Source of the DNA: Agapanthus africanus
Taxonomy: Eukaryota; Streptophyta; Magnoliopsida; Asparagales; Amaryllidaceae
Direction of reading: 5' to 3'
Assembly (NCBI GenBank): GCA_030015575.1
Contig: JASDDO010000001.1
Span: forward strand, 519,431,772 to 519,495,771
DNA length: 64,000 nucleotides
Shown: positions 43,840 to 55,259 of the stretch, piece after piece
Layout: the number at the start of each line of letters is the position of its first letter
How positions within the stretch are numbered: the first letter of the stretch is position 1
The notes under the pieces: generated by a model
Seen by the model: the letters and a program-made list of their open reading frames with translations, nothing else
Database searches by the model: none
What the model was told of the DNA's origin: nothing
Made by a program: the position numbers and the translations under genes

Positions 43840-44473
43840 TCGTGAGTTTCTTAGACGACTCTACTTGCTTCTTCTGGTCCCAGCCATCTCAGCCACAAAC
43901 TGTCTATAGAGTATCATTGACGAAGGTGAAAGATAGAGCTCATTTCATGAGCTGATGTCTTGATGACGCATCTTCGAGTGTTCGACGGGATTTGAAGTAG
44001 TCTATGAAGAATTCTCTCCAATCCTTAATCTTTTCTTCGTCTTCTATTTGGCAGGCTGCTTGTTTGGTCGCTTCCTTTCCTTCAGACGACTCCGGAGCTA
44101 TTTCTGCTGGCGCGAGAATCCGGCGGATTTGCACAATGATTCTTACGACATCGAGGTTTTCGTTGGCCAGTTCTTTAGCGAGCTTGGCTAACGCATCCGC
44201 CTTGCTATTTTCCACCCACGGTATGCTTTCTAGGATGTAGGAGGGGATTTTAGTCAGCAGCTGCTACACTCTTTTGCCATATTTTACCAACTCTGGCTTG
44301 CACGTCTGATAGTTGCCATTTACCTGGCTAACGACTAACTGGGAGTCTCCATATATGAGGAGGTTTTCGATGCCCATGTCAACAGCAATTTCACGACCTG
44401 CTATCAAAGCTTCGTACTCAGCCTCATTATTCGTTCTCGGCTCTATTAAGGAAAGGGTGAAACACATTATCCC
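43840..44473 (-). pseudogene. Element A second RNase H and linker, part 1
   Basis: Holds NNEAEYEALIAGREIAVDMG and SKADALAKLAKELA, matching the Tat extra RNase H in B (29380-29820), plus the linker to integrase. The domain is cut at 44473 by a solo LTR; the rest lies at 47702-47850. Confidence 0.82.
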
Positions 44474-47400
44474 TGTAACACCCGAGTTCACTATACCAAT
44501 TCCAGTTCCGTATTTATTTATCCGAGGTCCTTTTTGATTTGGTGTGTTGGGTACGAATAGTATTTCTGCATATTACCTTGCATTCGACCCGACCCGCTTA
44601 ATTGAACCCGCGTGACTCTTATTTATAGTTTACCTTGACTGGTTGCATGGGCTATTGCATCTCACAATTCAGTTTATATTGGCATTTTATCTTGTATCGC
44701 ATCTGTTGCATGTAACAATTTATATCACATAAAATAAATTAAAATTGCATTTCACGGCCTGCATGATACCCTAACCCTGTGGTAGCGTCCTTGTATCGTG
44801 TTCTCGTTCCGTTCAGTGAAACATACATGTTTGGATGGCTACGCGCACGTGCGTGCGTCCGTTCTTGGGGGTATGCTTTTTCATTACATAATCCTTCCTT
44901 TCAATTTTTGGAACTTGCTCATAATTCTAATATTTCAAATCCAAAATTTTGGACCCGACCCGGGCGCGTTTTGGAATTTTCTGTAGCCTGCCAAAATTCA
45001 AGTTTGTTTAATATTTAAAATTCATTTAAAAGTTCACAATCTTATTAAACGGTTCTTTTAACTAACAAAATATATTTTTAAATTAAAACAAAACAAATTG
45101 TTAACAGACCACTTTCCTTCCTCTCTCTTTCTCTCTCTGCCACACGCCCCACCCTTCTCTCTCTCTCTCCCATTCTTTCCTTTTCTCTTTTATATTCAGG
45201 TTGTTAACAAAATTTGAAGCCAATCAAATCTTTCCCTAAAAAATTTCTTTCCTCCAATCACAATCTTTATTTCTAACCCCTGGGCCCCACGAGCACTATT
45301 TTTCTCCCTCCCTCTCTTCTTTTTCTTCTTCTCTCTCTCTTCCTCTCTCACCGCCCACTAACGTCCAAACTTCTCTCTCCTCTCTCTCTATCTCTTTCCT
45401 CTCGCATCGCTCTCTCTCTCTCTTCTCGCGGTGAGCGGGAGTCTCGTCACCGCCTCCTCGGTTACCGTCACCTCCCTCTTCTCTCCTTCTTCTTTTGAAC
45501 CCATGCACTCGCGACGAGATCACAGGACCCTCACCCTAGTCTAGTCGCCATCGTCGCCATCCTCACCTCACCGCCGACCACCTCACTCATCGCCGTCTCC
45601 TTCTTCCACCTCTTCTCTCCCTCTCCCTGTTGCGCACCCTAGAACCCTGCATCCCTACCTGCTTTCACCTCACACCGACTACCTAACCTGCGCCAGCTCG
45701 TCGCCGTCTCATCGCCGGCGGCCTCCTCTTCATCACAACCCTCTCCCTTCCCTCTCCTTTTCTGCCTACGACCCCCAGCCACTAGAGATCCCGCACACCC
45801 ATACACCAGAACCCAAAACCAAGCACTGCACACCTTTGCACCGCCGGAAAACCCATCGTCGTCGCCCTGGCCAACTCCTCTGGCCCCACGGCGACTCCAG
45901 TGCACCCGGGGGTAGTTCTCTTCTTCTTCCCAATCTCTTATCCTTTTTCTTTTCCTTTCTCTTCTTCTTTTCTTGGTAAACTCTTTGTCATCTTCTCTGC
46001 TGTCTCTAGTTCGCCGGAAACCGGCGTGCCGTCGGCGATCCCGACGACCCAGCAAGCGTACCTGACCCGTGTGATCACACTGTGCGTGGTTTGGATCCGT
46101 TCCGTATACCGTGCGTGCGTCGCGACGTTTTCGGCCGACGTGAGAAGTTTCGCATTCCCGTTCCGGATCCGTCCAGGCAAGTTAATCTTGCTACATGCTA
46201 TTTTAAAACTACTACTTATACCATTTAAATTACTATGTACCTGTTAGAGTGCACTTTAGATCTGTAGTTCCATTTTAATACCAAAATTCTCTTTTTACAT
46301 GGTGACGTCCCATTATATCATTTTAGAATCATGGCTCGAAACATACCAGCTTGCTTTTAGTTCTGTCATACATAGTACCCGCATTCATATTTAAATCTTG
46401 TAACAATCATTTGCATGACCTACAGCACCCTTTTATATTTTATATCCTGTCGGACAATCGTGTGTATACTCAATTTTACCTTTAAATTATTTAGTACACT
46501 TTAGCATTAAACTTAACACCCATGATGGTTATATTGTATGCATGTAATGTTGAACTATATCTTATACTCAAACTGATAACTGTACATCTAATACTTTAAC
46601 CTGTACCTATTTGCATGTCATATTACATGTGCCAGCTTATTGTTTTGATGGTACCCATGCTTGTTTACTTATAACCATGATTATTCTACTTGATTATGAG
46701 CACTCACATGATATCTTTTACACCCTGACATGACTTGCTACACACATTACCTGACCTGACATGGTACCGTACACTACTTGACTCGACCTGATGTACCATA
46801 GCTTGACCCGTTACTTGATCTCGTGTCTAATGCCAACAAACCTGACATGTAGTCCTCACGGACCGTTCCTATTGTCTATCCAGACAAACCTGCTCTTACC
46901 TGATCTTGTGTTGGCATTAGTTCTTGATTACTGAATACCTGACTTGACACACATATAACTTGGGGGTATGGGAAAATCAATGGTGAAACCTGACTTGTAA
47001 CTCAACAGTTCGATACTTGTTCTGATCAGTTTTAGAGACTAGGCTAGCCTTGGGATGCTGCTGCTGACATCATTCATCTGTACATATTTCCTGTTATAGT
47101 GCCTAGCGGCATGTCTCGGATTCAGCCCGAGAATCTGGACCGTGGTCCCGGGTATGCACGTGATACTATTGAGTTACATCGACGATTCATCAATTTGATT
47201 TCAAAGACTTGAGAGTAGAAAACCCAATAGAACAGTTTAGTCTACTCACTGCACAATACCCTTCACTGCCCTGATTTATATTACTGTTACACTTGCTTTT
47301 CATTCATGATTATATTTTCATTGCCTGTTACCCTGTTATATTTTATTGCTTGATGTTATGACGCGCTGACGTCTGGGTTTTGTATGGCCCAGATCCTTCT

Positions 47401-47701
47401 ACCTTTGTTGCTGACTGTTCAGGAGTATTGCCACTGTTAGACCGAGTGGTGAAGTTCCCGTCGGTATGTAGTTTCACTTCCAGGTGTTTCATTTACTGTA
47501 TCTTTTGGCTTCCGCATATTGTTATTTCTTGGCTCTTTTATTCTGGCTTATGGACATGTATTAGATAGTTGGTTTACTTTCCTGTTCTTGATATCTCTAC
47601 AGCCGTAATGTGACTGTGGAAGGATTTTTCCTATTCACAGGTAGCATGGTTGGCTATGTCACGTGCCCATCTTAGCGTACTCTGGGAAGCAGGGCGTGAC
47701 A
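44474..47701 (+). mobile_element. Solo LTR, gypsy-type (TGTAACACCC...GGGCGTGACA), in element A
   Basis: A 3228 bp unit starts TGTAACACCCG and ends AGGGCGTGACA. Perfect ATCCC duplications flank it at 44469-44473 and 47702-47706. Flanks are the second RNase H of element A. A long CT-rich stretch (45110-45440) and a GC-rich stretch (45500-46150) precede AT-rich sequence. Open frames in the pyrimidine-rich part look incidental. End sequences are like those of the solo LTR at 40680-43527, but the bodies differ, so it is another family of the same broad type. Confidence 0.72.
45110..45445. repeat. CT-rich polypyrimidine tract
   Basis: Long CTCTCTCT and TTCCTCTC stretches inside the solo LTR. The complementary strand yields an Arg/Glu-rich open frame that is a composition artefact. 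Confidence 0.75.
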
Positions 47702-47850
47702 ATCCCTCCTTGCAGAGTCACGAAGATAAGGCCCACCCCAGCTTTAATTATAGGGGTGATTTGCTTTCGCTTTTTCATGGAAGATGCTCCATCAAAGAGA
47801 GTTCCCATCGGGCGTTATTTTCTTTCTCCTCCCTATCGATTGCATCGAAC
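47702..47850 (-). pseudogene. Element A second RNase H, part 2
   Basis: The N-terminal end of the extra RNase H (GVGLIFVTLQ-type reading) continues on the far side of the solo LTR. It is followed in the upstream direction by the gypsy-type RNase H. Confidence 0.7.
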
Positions 47851-47854
47851 GCGT

Positions 47855-48400
47855 GTTCATCTGGCAATTTGCAATTTAAGAGGGAATCAGCTGGTATCGG
47901 ATGCTCGGCGAGAAATTCAGCGATGGCCTGGCACTGCCCTGAGGGGCCGATAGATTATCGAGAACTCCATCAAGAAGAGGGCCCATTTGGCAAGCCTTCC
48001 TGTTAATATGGCTCTTGACATCAAATATTTGAGAAGATCCACCTTTGATATGAGATGGACCTCATGTGCCAAGGCATAATGCCGAAGCTTTGTTATCACA
48101 AAGACTAATGCCAGTCAATGCTTTTCGAAAGGGGAGTAGTTGTTTTCTTCTCCCAGGAGAACTCGACTCAAATAGTAGAGAGCTCTCTCCTTTCTTTGAT
48201 CGTTCTCCTGTGCCCATAGCACGCCTAAAGAACCTTCAAAGGCTGTTGTATATAAGATGATGGGTTTTCCCTTCACCGGAGCGGTCAGTACTGGTGGATT
48301 CTGCAGATATTGCTTGATTTCGTCCAGTGCACTTTGGCATTTACGATCCCAAACGAACGGAGTCCCCTTCTTCATTAGATGGCTGTAAGGACGGCATTTA
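47855..48400 (-). pseudogene. Element A RNase H (gypsy-type)
   Basis: Sense motifs are GKPIILYTTAFEGSLGVLWA, RALYYLSRVLLGEENNYSPF and KLRHYALAHEVHLISKVD, the same as in B (29870-30360). Broken. Confidence 0.85.
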
Positions 48401-48429
48401 CTGGAGAGGTTAGGTATGAACCGTCGGAT

Positions 48430-49500
48430 ATACGTGAGCTTCCTTTAGAGAGACCGCAGTTGTTTGAGAGTTCTTGGCGGGGGCATTTCAATAATCGCCT
48501 TGATCTTTGATGGGTCTTTTTCAATGCCTCGGTGTCGTACGATGAATCCTAGGAATTTTCCTGAGGAGACTCCAAACGCGTATTTCAGAGGGTTCATCTT
48601 CAGATTATATTTTCGAAGACGTTGGAACACTATTTTCAAATGCTCCCAGTGCTCCTCATACGATTTGCTTTTCACCACGAGACCATCGATATAACATTCA
48701 ACAATCTCGTGTATGAGGTCATCGAATATTTTCGTCATGGCCCTCTGGTAAGTAGCGCCAGCGTTCTTCAGACCAAAAGGCATTACTTTATAGCAGAATA
48801 TGCCCAGCGGCGTTCGGAAGGCGGTGTGCTTTTGGTCTTCGGGATGCATTTTTATTTGATTGTAGCGTGAAGATCCATCCATGAAGGAGAAGACCTCATG
48901 AGTGGACGTTTTATGGGTCATCAGCTCGGTAACCGGTACTAGGAAGTCATCCTTCGGGCAAGCTTTGTTGAGGTCCCGGAAGTCCACGCAGATGCGTATT
49001 GTCCCATTTTTCTTCATCACTGGAACAATGTTGGCGATCCAGTCGGGATATTGAACTTCTTGGATGAAGCCAGAGTCGATTAGTTTCTTGACTTCGGCAT
49101 TGATACTCATCTCGAGTTCGAGCCGCATTCTTCTTGGCGCTTGCTTGACTGGCTTAACGTCCGGCGATATAGCCAGTTTATGCACCGCTATTTCTGGATC
49201 TAGTCCCGGCATCTCAAAATAATTCCATGCGAAACAGTTTTTATATTGCGTAAGTACGCCCTTTAGCGTGGCCACCTGTTTTTTAGACAGTAGCTCACTG
49301 ACGAACGTTGGCCTTGGCTCGTTTTCTGCCCCAAGTCGATTTTTCTCAGGTTGTCCGCTGTAGTGTGTATCCCATCTTCCAACTCCTTTGGCGCCGGTGG
49401 AAATTCTAAAATTACCTCGTCCTCATCCTCGTCTGCGAAGCAGTGGGAGGGGCCGTCCATATTCTCGTGCTCCTCTTCCTTTGAGAATGTTATCACGTGA
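48430..49500 (-). pseudogene. Element A reverse transcriptase and acidic linker
   Basis: Motifs are IRICVDFRDLNKACPKDDF, FSFMDGSSRYNQIKM, MPFGLKNAGATYQRAM and FLGFIVRHRGIEKDPSKI. The catalytic-site box is near 48690. The acidic linker (KEEEHENMDG) precedes it in sense order. Broken. Confidence 0.88.
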
Positions 49501-50940
49501 TAGGTATGAGTTCGTTTCCAAGCTCGATGTTGATCTAGACTTTCCTTCGCAGTGTAGGTTGCTCTTGGCTCATGCTTTCATGGTGGGGCTACCCTCTAAT
49601 TGTCAGACAGAGCAAACCTGCCTTACTGATACTGGTCTTCGACCCAGTCTTTGAAGGTGAAGCAATCTTCAAGAGGATGTCCTATTGCTCGGTGGTAGGA
49701 GCAATAAGCCGGGTGATGGATCTCGTTTATTTGCTCGGGGGGTGCCGAGACTTCGGGAGTGTCATCATTTGATGCTTCATGACAAGGTTGAATATTTTCC
49801 TTGTCTTGTCTTGAGGGAAAGAATATTCCCGACCCATCTTTTTCATAAAAGACGGCTTCCAGCTGACTTTTTCTCGATCGCGTGGCTTCTTGGATCCGCT
49901 TCGTTGTTTTTGAACGCCATTCCCGTTCTTGATCTTGTTGTTGCTTCTGTGTCGGACTTTTTCCTTTCTACGAGAGCGCACAGCAGGCTGAGGATGAAGG
50001 GCATCACAGTCTTCTCTTTCCGTGGACTGCTGAATGAGACGTTGCGTCCTGACTTTCTCGTAAATAGTCATTTCGCGGCTGTGGTCATCCCGAACCTTTT
50101 GACCCTCTTCCCTTATCAGCTTGTCAATTTGTTCTTCGCATGTCGGGCTTGGTATTCTCACGGCGGGATCTCGCTCTGGTTCGACATCAACGTTATCTGG
50201 AAATACATTCGCTTCTCTACCGGAGTTATTTATGACATGGCAACCATGAAATCGCTCCCGTTTCTTGGACCGAACGTATCCAAGCCCTGTCATCTCCATC
50301 CTCCCATTAGGCATTTTTCGTTGAGTCCTGGGAATGTCCCAAATCCAGTTGTAGAAATGTGCTTGTTGAGCGGTCTGTTTGAAGGGTATGCCTTGGTATC
50401 TTAATAGCCTTTTCAATCCCTCTGCGTAGTATCTGGACAGACGGATCGGTTGAATCCTATCAAGCACAAGTTCGGCACCGTGCCAGACTTCTTTTTCTAC
50501 TTTAGTCTCCGTAGATTGGTAGAAGAGGATCGCCTTCTCACCTTTTCGCCTAGGAAGAACGTAGAAGGTCTGCAGCTCTTACATGCCGTATGTATCGAGC
50601 GCATCAAGTTCCCTATAATGCTGCTGTGGAACCATGGTGATTTTCAAACTCTGATCAGCACCAATGAAGGTTTGTATTGATGGACGAACAGAGAATACTG
50701 CGTTGACCTCGTCTTCAGAGTCGCTGCCGAAGACCAAAATAGGGGTAAATGGTTCGGGTCTATTGCATTGGGGCTGCTTCGAATAGACCATCTCTTCATC
50801 CTCCTCGGTATCACTCCTGAAGACCGGGATAGTAGAGACGACTTTTTGCTTATTCTCTGGCTTATGGCATCTTTCCATGTCTTCGAAGTCTGGTAGGAAG
50901 TACTTTGCGTCTTCATATTTTCGGACTTCATAGACGGAGG
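49500..50940 (-). mobile_element. Block from another Tat-type element between protease and RT of A
   Basis: Element B reads straight from protease to the RT linker here, but A carries about 1.4 kb of other sequence. On the - strand it has gag-like text: KMGREYSFPQDKTRKIFNL (near 49800), which parallels YSFSWDKTRRLFEL in the B gag, and a region with ERDPAVRIPSPTCEEQIDKL. The block is on the same strand and looks like part of a third Tat family. I see no clear LTR ends or target duplication, so it could be a template-switch chimera or a degraded insertion. Confidence 0.55.
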
Positions 50941-51460
50941 ACCTGTTGTCAACCAGGATCTTTCCTATCTTGATATCGTGGCAGTACCCGGTTACATACA
51001 ATGGACGGTTGTGCTCGCACGTTCTGAGGAGGAGATCTTCATTGCCGAATGTAATGTCAACTGTGTGAACTTCTTCCAGCTCGTCCTTCATTTTTTCTTC
51101 TGCAAGGAAGACTTGAAACTGATCGGGCTCTTTTAGTGCCTTGATCAGAGAATCTCGTGTCTCTTTAGACAGGAGAAGGGCATCCAAAATGCTCAATTAT
51201 GAGGGTATCTTCCTCAGGTGTGCCAGGACATTGTAACCCACCTTGTTCTTCTTAGGCGGGTCCTTGGCTGCAAGCTCTTTGACGACTCCATCATCGAGGG
51301 CAATTTCCTCAGGGACTTTTTCCTTGCCCTTGTCTCTTTTGCTCGAACCTTTGTTTGTAGGCCTAAGTTTCTTCTCAGGCAGTGTGCGGTTATGTAGCTG
51401 AATGTTCTCGCATTTCTTCACCTCTTCTTATTTTCCAGAGGTGGATTCTTTGAAGAGAGG
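50940..51460 (-). pseudogene. Element A protease region
   Basis: Sense reading has DITFGNEDLLLRTCEHNRPL, then YVTGYCHDIKIGKILVDN, the start of the Tat aspartic protease. Upstream helical sequence (LDALLLSKETRDSLIKAL) corresponds to B. The rest of the domain is replaced by the block at 49500-50940. Confidence 0.7.
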
Positions 51461-54400
51461 GCCGGGGGTTATTTTTTCCTCAGAATCGCTCTCGAATGTG
51501 AGAACTTGGGTTTTCCCTTTTGTCGAACTGGTATCAACTATATAACAGCTGCCGGCCGTTTTTCCACGCTCACCTGTCACATTTGTTTGCTGTCGACGAG
51601 CTTCACGCTTCATCCTCTTGAAATATTGTCGGTAGGCCATGTATCCCTGCCACCACTTCTTGAAGGCGCTGCATTCTTCGGTGGGATGTGTAACCCTCCT
51701 ATGCTATAAGCAGTAGTTCGGATGTACATCCGGTTCGTCGAGGCACGTATTCCCGGGAGTATTTTCTTTGAAAGGTGGCAGCTTCATTCTCATTGACAGG
51801 GCTTTGGCGAACCGTTTCCCCATCTTAAACCTGCTTTTGTCTGCCGCGGATGTGCTTCAATCTGGTTGGAGTACTTTGTGACTCTTCCTCGCCGCATCTT
51901 CTTAGTCCTGATGCCGACGCTTGACCTTTTCGTATATGGCCGTTTCACGCTCTCGGTCAGTTTTGCTCTTTTGAAGGTCTTCGTTCAGCAGTTTATCGAT
52001 CAGGTCATCTGACGGTTCCAGGGATTTTGACGCAGGTCCTGCCCCCAGTTCCTCTGCGTTGCTTTCTGACGCCAAGGGAGTTTCTTCGTCTTTTAACGAC
52101 AGGTAAGAGACCATGTGGCAACTCGCTACATAATTCTCGGGTTCTTCTGACGAGCCGTTTCCTTCATCAATGTCACTGTCTCCGTTCTCAAGAATATGCT
52201 TGAGGAACTCTTCAAGTGTGACTGGGGTCCGCGCCTTTTGGTTGTATTCCTCCAGTGTGTCGATGTATTTTTTTAGATCCGTACGATTGTCGTCGAGCTG
52301 CACGGGCTACCTGGTCTTCTTCTTTTTCTTCGAAGACGTTGAAGGCCTGACCTGGGTGTTTTGCCTATCGCTACCAACTTTCGGTGTTGGACGCGGTTTC
52401 AGCATCCCGTCAATGATCTCGGGCTCCAGCGGGCTTTTCCACCTGATTGCCAGGCATGCTTGAAGATCCTTCAGCATTCTTTTAGTTTTATCCGAAAGGA
52501 CAACTTCCCACGGAGCTTCGTCTACAAATGAACACGATGCCCCCGGCGTATCCATCTTTTTAGGAGCGTGCTGCTGTCGCGGGTTTACCTTTCAATTTTC
52601 GGACAGCGCGAACTTGCCTTGTTAGTACTGGTCCTCAACCTAGTTTTTGAAGACGTAGCAATCTTCGATTGGGTGGCCCATTACTCTGTGGTAGGGACAG
52701 TAGTTGGGACTGTTGACGTCACCAGGCTACAGTGGGCGTCTCGGATCTGGCAGAGTGATGAGCCTGTTGTGCACTGCTAGTTCAAACAGTCTCCTCGTTT
52801 TATCCCGGGAAAATGAGTAAGGACGTCTTAACTTCTCTTCGAGGGATCATGGTTTGTTGCTTTGGCAAGCAACCGGTTTCGGGTCACTCGGTTGTTGTTG
52901 AGCGTTGGTAACGAAGGTCGCTTTCCCTTTGCCCTTTTCATTCCGGGGATCTGTTTTTGAAGAGGACGGCCTATGGCCCATCTGGTCCATTTAGGCCAGC
53001 TTGTCAATCAAGGCCTGGAAGGTGGTCAGCTTGAAGAACATCATAAATTGGGATATAGTCGCCTGAGGATCAAGGGTCCCTAGGAACATACCCACGGCAG
53101 GAGCTTCTTCTATGCGTTGTTCGCATTTTGACCATAGGTTCCGCTACCAAATTGCGTATTGAACCCAGGTTTCTCTCAGCTTCACCCTGGCATTGATTAA
53201 TGCGGTGATCGGGGTGCGCTCGCTTGCGCTTGCGAAACGCTGCATGAACAGTAGCTCCATTTCTGTAAATGTTTTGATGTGGTCATTCGGAAGCTCCGAG
53301 TACCATTCAAATGCTGTCTCCGCCAAGCTGTCGACGAACTGGTGAAGCATTGGTTTGTCGTCGCCTCCAGTATTACCGCACAAAGATTTGAATTGAGCAA
53401 CGCTCTGATGTGGATTGCCCATCCCCTTATACACATGAAATTTAGGGATCGTATATCCCGGCGGGTACTTGATTTGATCGTACCAGCCTGTATAAGGTCG
53501 CCCAGTTCTGACGACTTGGCCAACCACTTCACTTGCCTGATGAGCTCGTATTTGTTGAGCTATGTAGTCATCAAGGGTAGCCTTGGAGATCGTTTATTCC
53601 TTGGCTGCTGAGAAAGCCGGTGGAGGATTTGACATTTTCCCTCTGTTGTCTTCGATAATTATCGGAGGGTCTTCGGCTGGAGGTTTCGGCTGGATCATCA
53701 TCCCAACCATGTCTTAGAACAGAAGTGCCATCTTCTTTATATTAGTGGCCTATTCCGTGGCCTCTTTATCCTTTCTTTCTAGCACCCTCCGCAGGAACTC
53801 GGTGTCGGTCTCTTGTTCTTGGCGCTGCTCAGACGTTGCTTCCGGGCTTTCTTTCTGCCCAGTGAGTGCGGCCATCTTTGTCAGCATCCGCTGGAGCTTT
53901 TGTTGTTGTTCCTGAGCTTTCGTCACAGACTGTGTGAGTGGTCGATGACCCGTGGAAGTACGGATTTCCTCTTTCCCGGAAGCCATGTACACCGTGTGTA
54001 CTATCATGCCCCCAGACTTGGGGCGTTTGGGTTCATTGCCTTTAAAATTTGTTGCTGGCATGGGGATCTTCTCCGGCCTTCTCCTCTTATAGGAGGTCGA
54101 AGTTGAGGGGGCCGTTGCAGCAGGCACCCATGCAGACGATATCTTCCATGGTATGGCGGAGGGATGGTCCTCCTCTTGCCGAGCCTTCATTTTCTTCAGC
54201 CAGCGAGAGTAGTCTTTGTCAATTACAGAGTCTTGAACTTTCTGCCAAACCCTGTGGATCTTGGAGGACAACCGCTGAGGAGGCTGTTCCGGTTTTTCCT
54301 ACGTTGTGTTTTCAACAGGCGGAGGAGAATTCTTTAGTACAGCGGTTGGAGAGTTCTTGCGCACCCTCCTGAGCAGCTCGAAGCTGTTCCCAGTTGGAAC

Positions 54401-55125
54401 AGCGGCGTCAATTTCAACTATTGGAGCTGGTGGGGTAAGTCCAGAGGGGGAACTGCCCCAGCCTTCCTTACTCGGCTCTAGTGGCGACGTCGAGCATGTC
54501 TTGCAGACGGAACCAACTCTGTCACGCGAGCGGCTTCGTCATGCCCCCCACTTTGATGAGAGGCCGCCGCTGGTGTCAGCCTGTTGAAGACCGACGTCCG
54601 TTGAGAGGGGACGGTCAATCTTGCAAAGTCCAATCTTTTGATAGGGGAAGCAGTCTTGGTGACTTCGCCGGAAGCAGGAATTGGAACGGCCAATCTTGCG
54701 AAGACCGATCCTTTAGCAGGAGAAGCCCTGTCAACGACTTCTCTTTTCGGAGCTGGAATGGCTATCCGTTTCGGGATAACCCCTTCAGGTATCACGAGCT
54801 TCTTTGTTGTCCCATTCGAGCCGTGGCTCAGCTTGCTGAAGACTGAGGCGTTAAAATTGGACGATCCGTTGAAAGGAGCCGTGGAGATTGCAAGTCGATC
54901 GAAGACCGACTTCTTGGGAGCTTCTTATGATGGCACTGGGGCACTGAAGCTTGCCGGTGGGATCATGGTCCCAAAAAACAGTCCAGTGGTGGCCTGGGTC
55001 ACCTATTCCACTGGCATTGTAAAGATGGAGGCCGCTTGGGGCCCATAAGTCACTCCTCCGGCGGGGATGGAGTGGAAGTTGTTGTTGTAGTTGGTACAGC
55101 TGGAAGCCATCGATGTTATCTTTCT
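51460..55125 (-). pseudogene. Element A gag
   Basis: Same architecture as the B gag. The N-terminal part at 54478-55120 has repeated (S)VFxRL motifs (GSVFARLAVP, TSVFNRLTP), then a coiled Gln-rich region (53750-54270). The gag core is at 53144-53530 (GWYDQIKYPPGYTIPKFHVY ... AFEWYSELPNDH). The C-terminal region with SCSFVDEAPWEVVLSDKTKR is at 52307-52555, and an acidic segment at 51902-52300. It is broken into about six pieces. Basic clusters such as KRRRPEK suggest RNA binding. Confidence 0.82.
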
Positions 55126-55236
55126 GCACAAGAGAAAGACACCAAATCTTAGTCCCTTGAATCCAAGGGCAACCATATTAAACCGCGATTTGTTCATGAA
55201 CATGACACACGAAGTGTGAAGTGGAAAGAGGAAAAG

Positions 55237-55254
55237 GTCCCACCGGGCGTGCCA
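55237..55254 (-). other. Element A primer-binding site
   Basis: The same 18-base site as in B (TGGCACGCCCGGTGGGAC in sense) lies five bases after the 5' LTR. The leader hairpin CACACTTCGTGTG follows at 55206-55220. Confidence 0.8.
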
Positions 55255-55259
55255 GAATC

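Noticed and set aside
45639-46055. Arg-rich 138-residue open frame on the - strand and related frames nearby
   Set aside because: It reads a CT- and GC-rich LTR stretch. Composition explains it.
44474-47701. DNA transposon with inverted ends and 5 bp duplication
   Set aside because: Ends are only partly inverted and match LTR-style TG...CA; no transposase is seen. Kept as a solo LTR with moderate confidence.
49685-50404. 239-residue + strand open frame
   Set aside because: It is the shadow of the gag-like - strand reading in the same place, which matches Tat gag.
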